From Bacteroidales bacterium (lineage in GTDB: Bacteria > Bacteroidota > Bacteroidia > Bacteroidales > UBA932), in assembly GCA_017428035.1 (NCBI GenBank), contig JAFRRR010000102.1:1-42935 (forward strand): 42,935 bases of DNA, read 5' to 3'. Position 1 is the stretch's first letter, and each line of letters opens with the position of its first letter. This document shows, in pieces, positions 17,385 through 24,773 of the stretch. The notes under the pieces are model-generated. The model made no database searches. It saw nothing but the letters and a program-made list of their open reading frames with translations, and was not told the DNA's origin. The translations under genes and the position numbers were made by a program.

Positions 17385-19757
17385 TTAATAGGCGTTGATG
17401 CCCCAGAGTATCACGCGGCCTTCGGACTCTACGTTGATAGTGGTCGCCGACGTACTGGGAACAGCAAATTCATAATAAGACTCCTCTGCAGTGGTGGTAA
17501 CTGTGTAAGGAGGATTCTGGGCCACGCCGGAGTTGGCCTTTACGGTATAGGCCTGATTGGATGAGCCGCAGGTCAGCGTCACCTTGGAGGTCTTTCCGGA
17601 CCAACCGAGGCAGTAGAACGCCAGTTTGGTGGTACCGGCAGGGATATTTATAGTGGCCTTGCCATTCTTGCTGCTGGTGCCGAGCTTGAGCAAGTTACCT
17701 ACGGTCTCACCGTTAATCATGGCCGACTGCTGGCTGTTGCCGCTGGAGGTATTGTCATAGGCATTTTCAACAAGGGTCCAGGTGACATTGTTGGTAAACG
17801 GGTTCTCTTCGCCGCTACCAGCCTTGGCCTGGGTCAGGACAACCACGGTCTCCACGCCGGCATCGGCGCAGGTCACCTTGATATTAGCCACGCGGGCCTC
17901 TTCGCCTTCGTTTGCAGAGAATGTCACGTTCACGGTGGCGTCGCCCTCGCCGGAAGCCGGGCTCACGGTGAATTCGGCATTGTCGCTGCTGACCGTCCAG
18001 GCCGCATTGGCCTTGATGGTGAAGCTTGCAGAGGTGTCATCGGCCTTGGCCTTGATGCTGGTGGGGTTCACATTGCAATATTTGGCGTCGGGGTCGGCCG
18101 GGGCGATGTTGGTGACTAAGATATTGATAAACTTGCCCTGGCTGGCAAGGCCCAGGAAATAGCCTGATACTGTTATTTGCTGTCCTTCATAAGAATCGGC
18201 CCCGAGCTCCGGAAGCGGGCCGGAGATAGAGCCTTGCTTGGTATCTGCATCCACACCGGGGATGGCCAGGTTGTAGTAACCCTTTTCCTTGTCAATAGTG
18301 AGTGTACCAGTGAGTTTAATATATTCAGTCACAGACGACCCGTAGGTTGTCGCAATGGAAGTCAGATCCTTCGCTTCGGGATAGGTATAGTCACCGGAAG
18401 AAAGTTTGGTGACAGTGGCCTTTACCATCTCCGGCACGCCATTGTAGCTCTTCTTGGTAGCCTCTACCTTAACCTTGTCACCAACTGCGACAGCGGGAAC
18501 CGTCTCGCCGGTTTTGCTGTCAAAATAGATATAAGCATTGCTGGTAGCGTCGGCAACCACCAGACCCATGGTGGAGATGCCGGCGACTACAGCCTCTGCT
18601 ATCAAGACACCGGTGTTGTCGGCAAGTGCGATTGCTTCTGTTACCGTGGCAGTGACGGTCTCGGTCGGGCCGCCGGTAGAGCCATTGAGCGAATACAGAT
18701 AGCCTCCGTTATTTTCGGGCGTATCGCCGTGATAATTCATCAGTTCCGCATAAATTACAACATCATCTCCCACCTTGATGTCGGTCTGGCCGGCCACGAA
18801 CTTGTCACCGCCAAGATAATCGAGGTTGTAGAGAGTGAACTGCTCCGAACCGGCGGCTTTGCCGTCGTCCGAGATGCTGAAGCGGGCATTACCGAAAGTC
18901 CGGCCGTCCGAAACATTGTATGTATAATCCTGGTCTATGGCAGAAACCTTTCCTTTCACATAGTACGGACCCACCTTCTGGAAGTTATCTTTGCTGGTCC
19001 AGGTGAGGTTCTTGACTGCCTGGAAGGCTGCTGCCACATTGTAGGGCGATGCCTGTGAACCGTCGCCCTCCGGGGTGCCGGGAACAACATCGGCCCCGCC
19101 GCTGAACGACTCGATGATGGCGTTAATCACCTCGTGCTGGTTCTTGCTGCTGTAGAACTCATACTGGCCCTGAATGGTCACGGTGCCGCCATTTTTAATC
19201 TTGCTGCTCCACTCTGCCTTGCTGGCTTCGGCAACGGAATAGACATATATTGTGCCGGTTGCATCAGTCAGGTCAAAGCTGCAGTACTCAGAGTTGAATC
19301 TGGAAACAGTACCGGTCAGGCGGTAGTAGGTGGTCTTGTCGGCTTTGTTTATGAACTGCTGCACGGTGAGCGCCTCAACGCCGTCGGAATCACCTTCGGG
19401 GCCTTCCTGCACTATGGTCAGCATAGCCGTGGCCACGCCGGTGTAGAACTCTACCGAAGCGGTGCGGTTGGCGCCTGTATTCTCGGTGACAGTGATTTTA
19501 ATCTCAGAGGGAGTCTTGGACGCCTTGCCGGTGCTGGGCTCGGCCACAATCCAGTCGGGGGTGTTGCCCACAAAGCGCATCCCCCAGTCGCGGTTAGACA
19601 GGACTTTGACTGTGAAGGACGCTTTCTCTTTAGTGAGGGTCACTGTGTTCTCCCCCTCGATGGTAATGGACGGATCCTCCACTTTCTCCGCGCAGGAAGC
19701 TAATGCGGTGAGTGCCAGGATACCGGCCACGAACGATAAAATTTTAAATGTTTTCAT
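17385..19757 (-). CDS. BACON and OB-fold array lipoprotein heading the nuclease operon
   Basis: A 790-aa lipoprotein (LASC lipobox, Cys22) followed by AEKVED, acidic residues that fit surface export in Bacteroidetes. Domains by eye: BACON (about 28-115), OB-fold (128-215, CSFDLTDATGTIYVYSV), a longer OB-like module (225-355, starting DGSQASPYNVAAA and ending GGYLYSLNG, resembling DUF6359), two more OB-like modules (360-445 and 455-540), a second BACON domain (548-645) and a C-terminal beta-sandwich (650-790). The layout parallels the 856-aa lipoprotein at 2587-5157. First gene of a five-gene operon with two nucleases and a receptor. Likely role: capture of nucleic acid at the surface (inference from OB folds plus context). 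Confidence 0.82.
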   Translation of the reverse strand: MKTFKILSFVAGILALTALASCAEKVEDPSITIEGENTVTLTKEKASFTVKVLSNRDWGMRFVGNTPDWIVAEPSTGKASKTPSEIKITVTENTGANRTASVEFYTGVATAMLTIVQEGPEGDSDGVEALTVQQFINKADKTTYYRLTGTVSRFNSEYCSFDLTDATGTIYVYSVAEASKAEWSSKIKNGGTVTIQGQYEFYSSKNQHEVINAIIESFSGGADVVPGTPEGDGSQASPYNVAAAFQAVKNLTWTSKDNFQKVGPYYVKGKVSAIDQDYTYNVSDGRTFGNARFSISDDGKAAGSEQFTLYNLDYLGGDKFVAGQTDIKVGDDVVIYAELMNYHGDTPENNGGYLYSLNGSTGGPTETVTATVTEAIALADNTGVLIAEAVVAGISTMGLVVADATSNAYIYFDSKTGETVPAVAVGDKVKVEATKKSYNGVPEMVKATVTKLSSGDYTYPEAKDLTSIATTYGSSVTEYIKLTGTLTIDKEKGYYNLAIPGVDADTKQGSISGPLPELGADSYEGQQITVSGYFLGLASQGKFINILVTNIAPADPDAKYCNVNPTSIKAKADDTSASFTIKANAAWTVSSDNAEFTVSPASGEGDATVNVTFSANEGEEARVANIKVTCADAGVETVVVLTQAKAGSGEENPFTNNVTWTLVENAYDNTSSGNSQQSAMINGETVGNLLKLGTSSKNGKATINIPAGTTKLAFYCLGWSGKTSKVTLTCGSSNQAYTVKANSGVAQNPPYTVTTTAEESYYEFAVPSTSATTINVESEGRVILWGINAY

Positions 19758-19795
19758 ACTCTATTTATTAATCTTGATTATTCAGAGGTAGACTT

Positions 19796-19803
19796 CAAAT
19801 TTA
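19796..19803 (-). promoter_or_regulatory. Candidate -7 box of the nuclease operon
   Basis: TAAATTTG on the minus strand, 38 bases before the ATG at 19757, fits TAnnTTTG; start predicted near 19792. No TTTG at the right spacing upstream. It lies 15 bases from the divergent -7 box of the flavodiiron gene. Confidence 0.5.
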
Positions 19804-19818
19804 GTAAAAAACTTTCAT

Positions 19819-19826
19819 TAACTTTG
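19819..19826 (+). promoter_or_regulatory. Candidate -7 box of the flavodiiron-rubredoxin operon
   Basis: TAACTTTG ends only 4 bases before the ATG at 19831, so the transcript is predicted to start at or next to the start codon (leaderless). No good -33 element is seen. Confidence 0.45.
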
Positions 19827-19830
19827 TGGT

Positions 19831-21030
19831 ATGGCAAAGAAAATAACAGACAATATTTCCTGGGTCGGCAAGGTCGACTGGGAGCTCAAGATGTTCCACG
19901 GCAACGAACTTTCTACCCGCCGCGGTTCCAGTTACAATGCATACCTAATCCGCGGCGCCTCCAAGACCGTGTTGCTGGACACCGTGTGGGGTCCTTACGA
20001 CAAAGAGTTTGTGGCGCGGCTCAAAGAAGAAATCCCTCTGGACAAGATAGATGCGATAGTGATGCAGCACAATGAGACCGATCACTCCGGCGCACTGCGC
20101 GAGCTGCTCAGGGAAATCCCCGGCACCCCCGTATACTGCACCGCCAAGGGCGAAGCCATCCTGCGCGGCCACTATCACCAGGATTGGAATTATGTAAATG
20201 TAAAGACCGGCGACAAGCTGGATCTGGGCGGCGGCGAGAGCCTCACATTTATAGAGGCGCCTATGCTCCACTGGCCCGACACTATGTTCAGCTACTACAA
20301 CGGCTGCGGTGGCGTGCTGTTTTCAAACGACGGTTTTGGCCAGCACTATGCCAGCGAGAGCCTCTTCAACGACGAGGTGCCACAGGCCGAGATGATGCGC
20401 GAGGCAGAGAAATACTTCGCCAACATCCTGGCCCCCTTCTGCCCTATGGTTACCCGCAAGGTCAAGGAGATTCTGGCAATGAACCTGCCGCTGGCAATGA
20501 TCTGCCCCAGCCACGGCGTGATATGGCGCCGCGACCCGGCTTCCATCGTGCAGCAGTATCTGCTTTGGGCCGACGCCTACGCAGAAAACCAGATAACCAT
20601 AGTCTATGACACTATGTGGAACGGCACCCGCGCAATGGCGGAGGCCATCGCCCGCGGCATAGAGGCGGCCGACGGCGCCGTCACAGTCAAGCTGTTCAAC
20701 GCCGCAAAATTTGACAAGAACAACATCCTTACAGAGATATTCCACTCCAAGGCGCTGCTGTTGGGCTCCCCCACCATCAACAACGGCTACTCCTATGCCG
20801 TGGCCGGTCTGCTGGAGATGGTCAAAGGCCTGAAACTCAAGAAGAAATCTGCCGCCGCATTTGGCTGCTACGGCTGGAGCGGCGAGGGTGTCAAACTCCT
20901 CTCCGAGCACCTGGCCTCAGCGGGCTTCAATGTTGTGGACGAAGGTATCCGCGCCCAGTGGAATCCCGATGCCGCCGCCTTGGCCGCCTGCGAAGAATAT
21001 GGCAAGGCATTTGTCAGCAAACTCCAATAA
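19831..21030 (+). CDS. Flavodiiron protein (O2/NO reductase)
   Basis: A 399-aa cytoplasmic flavodiiron protein that reduces oxygen to water and/or NO to N2O, protecting anaerobes. The N-terminal metallo-beta-lactamase-like domain carries the full diiron ligand set: H80-x-E82-x-D84-H85 (HNETDH), H147 (MLHWPD), D167 (SNDGFG) and H228 (PSHGVIW). The C-terminal flavodoxin domain binds FMN through the phosphate loop YDTMWNGT starting near residue 257, with GSPTINNG following. It lacks fused rubredoxin or flavin-reductase domains (class A layout). A rubredoxin gene follows 11 bp downstream as likely electron donor. No ribosome-binding site is obvious and the -7 box is almost on the ATG. Confidence 0.95.
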   Translation: MAKKITDNISWVGKVDWELKMFHGNELSTRRGSSYNAYLIRGASKTVLLDTVWGPYDKEFVARLKEEIPLDKIDAIVMQHNETDHSGALRELLREIPGTPVYCTAKGEAILRGHYHQDWNYVNVKTGDKLDLGGGESLTFIEAPMLHWPDTMFSYYNGCGGVLFSNDGFGQHYASESLFNDEVPQAEMMREAEKYFANILAPFCPMVTRKVKEILAMNLPLAMICPSHGVIWRRDPASIVQQYLLWADAYAENQITIVYDTMWNGTRAMAEAIARGIEAADGAVTVKLFNAAKFDKNNILTEIFHSKALLLGSPTINNGYSYAVAGLLEMVKGLKLKKKSAAAFGCYGWSGEGVKLLSEHLASAGFNVVDEGIRAQWNPDAAALAACEEYGKAFVSKLQ

Positions 21031-21041
21031 ATCCCAATGAT

Positions 21042-21203
21042 ATGAAAAAGTACACTTGCAATGTTTGCGGGTATGAATATGATCCCGCAGCCGGCGATCC
21101 CGACAATGGTATCGCTCCCGGCACCGCTTTCGAAGACCTCCCTGCAGACTGGGTTTGCCCCTTGTGCGGCGTGGGTAAAGAAGATTTCAGCCCCGCTGAA
21201 TAA
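21042..21203 (+). CDS. Rubredoxin
   Basis: A 53-aa rubredoxin with one Fe bound by four Cys in the two knuckles C-NVC-GY (CxxCGY) and C-PLC-GV (CxxCGV), plus the standard [16 protein letters not shown] and LPADWVCP segments. Length is typical (about 52-54 aa). I chose the ATG at 21042 because MKKYTC is the usual family start. It is cotranscribed with the flavodiiron protein 11 bp upstream and should carry its electrons. It ends 3 bp from the convergent M48 protease gene. Confidence 0.97.
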   Translation: MKKYTCNVCGYEYDPAAGDPDNGIAPGTAFEDLPADWVCPLCGVGKEDFSPAE

Positions 21204-21206
21204 CGG

Positions 21207-21995
21207 CTATTTAACTTTTACGAACCCGTCGGCGATTGCCTTTTCGGCTATCCTGTTGATTCTGGTCTCCAGGTCAGGATGCGAAGAGAGCAGCTGATTC
21301 ACGGAGCTGCTGGTGGCAGAAGACTGTGAATTCTGGAGCGACAGCATCTTCTGGAAACTCTTGATCATGGCTATAGGATTCTTGCCCTTGGCCTTTAAGA
21401 ATTCGTATCCATAATCATCTGCCTGGAGCTCCTGTTTCTTGGAATATCTGGCATTCAGAGCGGCTTCGCCAAACGCTCTCAGCTGAGACTGGGAAAGAGA
21501 GGCGAGGGATGTGCTCATAGAGCCCAGTCCGTCCAGGGCGGCACTGGTAAGATATGCGTTCTGCATCTCTTTCTTAGAGTGCTTTAGCGCCACGTGGCCT
21601 ATTTCGTGGCCTATCACGCCCAGCACCTCATCGTCGCTGAGCAAGTCCATAAGGCCGCTGTAGACCCTCACGCTGCCATCTGCGCAGGCAAAGGCATTTA
21701 CCTGCTTGGTTTCATATACCTTGAAGTTGAGCGGGAGACCGTCCACGTCGGTAAGACCGCGGGTCAGGTTGGCCAGGCGCTTGCTGTAGCTGCTGGTGGC
21801 CGGGCTCACTTTGTTTTGCGCATCCATCTGAATCACCGACTGGCGCACGTACGCCTGAATCTGCTCGTCAGATATGGTGAGCGCCTGAATGGCCTTGGAA
21901 GCTCCGGAGAGGGCAAGATTGGGATCGACATTCGCCAGAACGCCGCAGGAGGAGGTCATAACCGCCACCGCCAAAATCAAAAGAATTCTTTTCAT
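21207..21995 (-). CDS. M48-family metalloprotease lipoprotein
   Basis: A 262-aa lipoprotein (SSC lipobox, Cys17) probably in the periplasm. The M48 zinc protease core is clear: HEIGH (zinc ligands His-His, catalytic Glu) in GVIGHEIGHVALKHSK and the third ligand region ELQADDYGYEFL. A C-terminal SSHPDLETRINRI motif is typical of LoiP/YggG-like proteins, involved in envelope protein quality control. I chose the ATG at 21995, since the signal peptide begins there; an in-frame ATG at 22034 would add 13 residues and reach into the divergent promoter region. It is convergent with rubredoxin and divergent from the oxidoreductase gene. Confidence 0.92.
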   Translation of the reverse strand: MKRILLILAVAVMTSSCGVLANVDPNLALSGASKAIQALTISDEQIQAYVRQSVIQMDAQNKVSPATSSYSKRLANLTRGLTDVDGLPLNFKVYETKQVNAFACADGSVRVYSGLMDLLSDDEVLGVIGHEIGHVALKHSKKEMQNAYLTSAALDGLGSMSTSLASLSQSQLRAFGEAALNARYSKKQELQADDYGYEFLKAKGKNPIAMIKSFQKMLSLQNSQSSATSSSVNQLLSSHPDLETRINRIAEKAIADGFVKVK

Positions 21996-22059
21996 ACTGC
22001 CAAGGTAAGAATTTTTTCGTAAATTTATGGTCACAAACCTTTAACCTAATCAAAAACAG

Positions 22060-23097
22060 ATGAAAGGCATCGGCATTATCGGCTGCGGAAAAATCTCGCA
22101 GGTGAGACATATACCCGAATATTTTGACAACCCAAACGCCAGTCTGGTGGGATTTTTTGACCTGGCGCCGGAACGCGCCCGGCAAATGGCAGAGCGTTAC
22201 GGCGGCAAAGTCTTCGATACTGTAGAAGATTTGCTGGAATGCCCCGATATCGATGCCGTGAGCGTGTGTGTGGCCAATAATATGCACGCCGATGTCACCA
22301 TCGCCGCCCTCAAGGCGGGCAAGCACGTGCTTTGCGAAAAGCCTATGGCCACCAACATAGAAGACTGCGAGCGGATGGTGGCCGCCGCCAGGCAGTATGG
22401 CCGCTTTTTGATGATAGGCCAGAACCAGCGCTTTGCCCTGGCGCACTCCGAAGCACGGAATCTTATTAAGCAAGGCGCCATCGGCAAGGTGGTTTCTTTC
22501 CGCACCACCTTCGGCCACGCCGGCCCCGAGACCTGGAGCATCACTCCCGGCCCCGGCACCTGGTTCTTCGACAAGAAAGCCGCCGTGATGGGTGTGCTGG
22601 CCGACCTGGGAATCCACAAGACAGACCTGATTCAGTACATTCTTGACGACACCATCACCGCCGTCACCGCCCGCATCTCTACAATCGACAAGAAATACGC
22701 CGACGGCAGCCCCATTGGCGTGGATGACAATGCGATATGCATCTTTGAGATGGCCGGCGGCGCCGTGGGCACTATGACCGCCAGCTGGACCTTCTACGGA
22801 CAGGAAGACAACAGCACCATAATCTACGGCACCGAGGGCATCATCCGCATCTACGACGATCCCGCCTGCTCGCTTAAGGTTATCAGCAAAGACGGCAAGG
22901 TTCAGACACTGGACATAGACCGCATCCAGACCAACGACAACCAGACCAAGAGCGGCGTTATGGACGCCTTTGTGGATGCGCTGGAGCGGGGCGTACAGCC
23001 GCCGGTAAGCGGCGAGGAGGTCCTCACCGCAATGCGTGCCATCTTCGGCGCCCTCGAATCCTCGGAAAAAGGCATCCGGGTAGAGGTTAACCGGTAG
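22060..23097 (+). CDS. Gfo/Idh/MocA-family oxidoreductase
   Basis: A 345-aa NAD(P)-dependent dehydrogenase of the Gfo/Idh/MocA family. The Rossmann fold opens with GIIGCGKISQVRHIPEY (residues 3-19); the family CEKPMA motif (Lys binds substrate and nicotinamide) is near residue 97, and the conserved G-x-H appears as ADLGIHKTDLIQYI near residue 185. There is no signal peptide, so it is cytoplasmic, unlike the Tat-exported members. Members oxidize sugars, inositols or glycosidic positions; the substrate cannot be read from sequence. Monocistronic. Its 3' end is followed within 35 bp by the tandem repeats of the RAYT island. Confidence 0.93.
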   Translation: MKGIGIIGCGKISQVRHIPEYFDNPNASLVGFFDLAPERARQMAERYGGKVFDTVEDLLECPDIDAVSVCVANNMHADVTIAALKAGKHVLCEKPMATNIEDCERMVAAARQYGRFLMIGQNQRFALAHSEARNLIKQGAIGKVVSFRTTFGHAGPETWSITPGPGTWFFDKKAAVMGVLADLGIHKTDLIQYILDDTITAVTARISTIDKKYADGSPIGVDDNAICIFEMAGGAVGTMTASWTFYGQEDNSTIIYGTEGIIRIYDDPACSLKVISKDGKVQTLDIDRIQTNDNQTKSGVMDAFVDALERGVQPPVSGEEVLTAMRAIFGALESSEKGIRVEVNR

Positions 23098-23131
23098 GGG
23101 CTTCCGGGAACGACCGCCACAGATTTCCTTC

Positions 23132-23335
23132 CCACCCAAGTGGCGACAGTCTCTGCTCTGACCACAGAGCATCCCGCAGGAGCGAATCCCGCACTCTTCC
23201 TGCCAAAGTGGCGACAGTCTCTACTCTGACCACAGAGCGTCCCGCAGGAGCACATCCCTCGCTATTCCCGCCAAAGTGGCGACAGTCTCTGCTCTGACCA
23301 CAGAGCGTCCCGCAGGAGCGAATCCCGCACTCTTC
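23132..23335. repeat. Three tandem 68-bp repeats
   Basis: Units run 23132-23199, 23200-23267 and 23268-23335. Units 1 and 3 differ at about three positions; unit 2 at about eight. Each begins C-N-N-CC-A/C-AAGTGGCGACAG, contains a hairpin GCTCTG-ACCA-CAGAGC (e.g. 23291-23306; one mismatch in unit 2) and then CCGCAGGAGC. The first block matches the terminus, and CGCAGGAGCG the inner hairpin, of the longer element that follows directly at 23336. There are no variable spacers, so this is not a CRISPR array. Confidence 0.9.
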
Positions 23336-23480
23336 CTGCCAAAGTGGCGCGGGCCTGGCGCAGCGGGGTGGCCGTTTAAGGGCGATTGGTCCGCGCCACA
23401 CCACGATATCGGCCCTTGGCGCGGGATGCCCCCTTCGCAGGAGCGCATCTGGGGCACATCGCACCGCGCCAGTTTGGCGA
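23336..23480. repeat. RAYT-associated palindromic element, copy A
   Basis: About 145 bp, roughly 85% identical by eye to copy B at 24512-24657 and in the same orientation. Ends are imperfect inverted repeats: left CTGCCAAAGTGGCGCGG, right CCGCGCCAGTTTGGCG. It lies just beyond the 3' end of the transposase gene and directly abuts the third 68-bp repeat, with no gap. Confidence 0.85.
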
Positions 23481-23496
23481 AAACGAGCAGCATTTT

Positions 23497-24408
23497 TTAT
23501 GGAACATATCTGCGTATTTCCGATTCCGGCAACCGTACTATCGTGGCAATCTGACGGTGGGTCATATTGTGTTGTCTCCTGAGTGTCTGCGCAAGCGATA
23601 TTCTGGCGCCTGAATCAAGACGTCTTGGGTCTCTAGTTCCAAAAACGGCTTTACACACATCTCCACATATAATTCTTGCCTCCGTGTCTTCCAACATAAC
23701 ACCTCTAACGCGGGAGATTCTTTCCAGTATCTCTTCGTCTTGTTTACGGCTGCCTGACAGATAGACGCGATAGCAGTTTGGCGTACGGAATATTGATTCG
23801 AATCTTGGCACATCGACATAGTTCGAGGGGAGGATAATGTCCCCGGCTACCTGCCAATTGCCAGGTACAGTGTAAGTCCTTGAGTGTGTTATCTCCCGCT
23901 TTCGGTCTACAGACAAATTGCCAAAATGTATCGGACTATGGATAATCCCTTCATCGTCAAAGAGCCACGGCGGAATATGATAACCCCGCCTGAAATACAT
24001 AGAACCGCTGCCCCAACGGTAGTCATACGGCATAATGTCTTTGCCGTCTTTGGTGGGCTGGGACACAATGTAGGCCGCCACATTCATCAAATAGCGTTCG
24101 TCGTCCACGGCATATAGTTCAATGTTTAACTTGAAAGCAGCACCTTCAGCCCTGGTACTGGCGGCATAATGCCTGTAAACGGTCTCGAACAGCAGTTTGA
24201 ATTCAACACACTCATCGCTGGTTCCATATAGAAGGAAATGGGGATGTGTGTCTTCTATGGTAAACACCACAACAACCACATCCGTGTTTGCCGCACACAG
24301 GGCGACAATGTTCATTGCCGCCGAAAAATCACGTTTGTCAAGGATAAAGTTGCGCGCATCAAGACCGTCTGCGCAAAGATGGTAATAGCGTTTGGGTTGC
24401 ATCGTCAT
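23497..24408 (-). CDS. REP-associated tyrosine transposase (RAYT, Y1_Tnp-like)
   Basis: A 303-aa protein that I read as a RAYT, a single-strand DNA transposase of the HUH/Y1 type. It has the His-x-His metal motif H55-P-H57 in THPHFLLYG, aligned to NHxHLL of IS200-type enzymes. The catalytic Tyr is Y113 in AAYIVSQP (family YIxxNP), followed by YDYRWGSGSMYF (family YPWSSY). The C-terminal third has a DnaA/helix-turn-helix-like segment (ISLAQTLRRQHNMTHRQIA) as in RAYTs. The Pro between the histidines is unusual, and the protein is longer than most RAYTs. Palindromic elements in direct orientation lie on both sides, the usual RAYT-REP arrangement. ATG at 24408 or 24402 are both possible. Confidence 0.75.
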   Translation of the reverse strand: MTMQPKRYYHLCADGLDARNFILDKRDFSAAMNIVALCAANTDVVVVVFTIEDTHPHFLLYGTSDECVEFKLLFETVYRHYAASTRAEGAAFKLNIELYAVDDERYLMNVAAYIVSQPTKDGKDIMPYDYRWGSGSMYFRRGYHIPPWLFDDEGIIHSPIHFGNLSVDRKREITHSRTYTVPGNWQVAGDIILPSNYVDVPRFESIFRTPNCYRVYLSGSRKQDEEILERISRVRGVMLEDTEARIICGDVCKAVFGTRDPRRLDSGARISLAQTLRRQHNMTHRQIATIVRLPESEIRRYVP

Positions 24409-24511
24409 ATATCTCTCTCATTTAATCCGTCACCACAGGCGATGACAGCAAGGGTTTGCTATATGACAAAGTTGATGAATTAGATTGGATTTATCAAAAA
24501 GAATCTCTCTT

Positions 24512-24657
24512 CCCGCCAAAGTGGCGCGGGCCTGGTGCTACGGGGTGGCTGCTTACGTGCTATTGGTCCGCGCCACACCCCGATATAGGCTCTTGGAGCG
24601 GGATGCTCCTTCGCAGGAGCGCATCTGGGGCACATCGCCCCGCGCCAATTTGGCGGG
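24512..24657. repeat. RAYT-associated palindromic element, copy B
   Basis: A 146-bp element with 18-bp terminal inverted repeats, left CCCGCCAAAGTGGCGCGG (24512-24529) and right CCGCGCCAATTTGGCGGG (24640-24657), one mismatch. Each end is itself nearly palindromic. Inside, GCTCCT-TCGC-AGGAGC (24605-24620) forms a hairpin extended by GATG/CATC. It lies about 100 bp upstream of the transposase start. The rest of the 24409-24773 gap holds AT-rich DNA and the inverted repeat before the GH3 gene. Confidence 0.88.
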
Positions 24658-24737
24658 TATCGGCAGCAGAGCAGAAGAGGGTATCGCGTATTGACTTATA
24701 AGATAAATATGAGGAATGTTTCTGTTTTTTCTTTTTT

Positions 24738-24773
24738 CTGCCTATATTTATAAAATTTTATTCCTATAGGCAG
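24738..24773 (+). promoter_or_regulatory. Inverted repeat abutting the start codon of the GH3 gene
   Basis: CTGCCTATA (24738-24746) and TATAGGCAG (24765-24773) form a perfect 9-bp inverted repeat around an AT-rich 18-nt centre; the next base is the A of the ATG at 24774. TATATTTA (24743-24750), one base off the -7 consensus, overlaps the left arm. It could be an operator for the locus or an RNA hairpin that controls translation of the first gene; the sequence does not decide. Confidence 0.5.

Noticed and set aside
11037..19757. Idea that this is a standard glycan locus with a SusD
   Set aside because: No SusD helical core or glycosidase is present; the enzymes are nucleases, and the lipoproteins are OB/BACON and DUF5689 types.
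21996..22034. Upstream ATG for the M48 protease
   Set aside because: The extra 13 residues precede a complete signal peptide and lie in the divergent promoter region.
23132..23335. Possible CRISPR array
   Set aside because: The 68-bp units are contiguous, with no unique spacers, and no cas genes are nearby.
23098..23496. Small open frames within the repeat array
   Set aside because: They follow the repeat period, lack ribosome sites and encode Arg/Ala-rich low-complexity translations.
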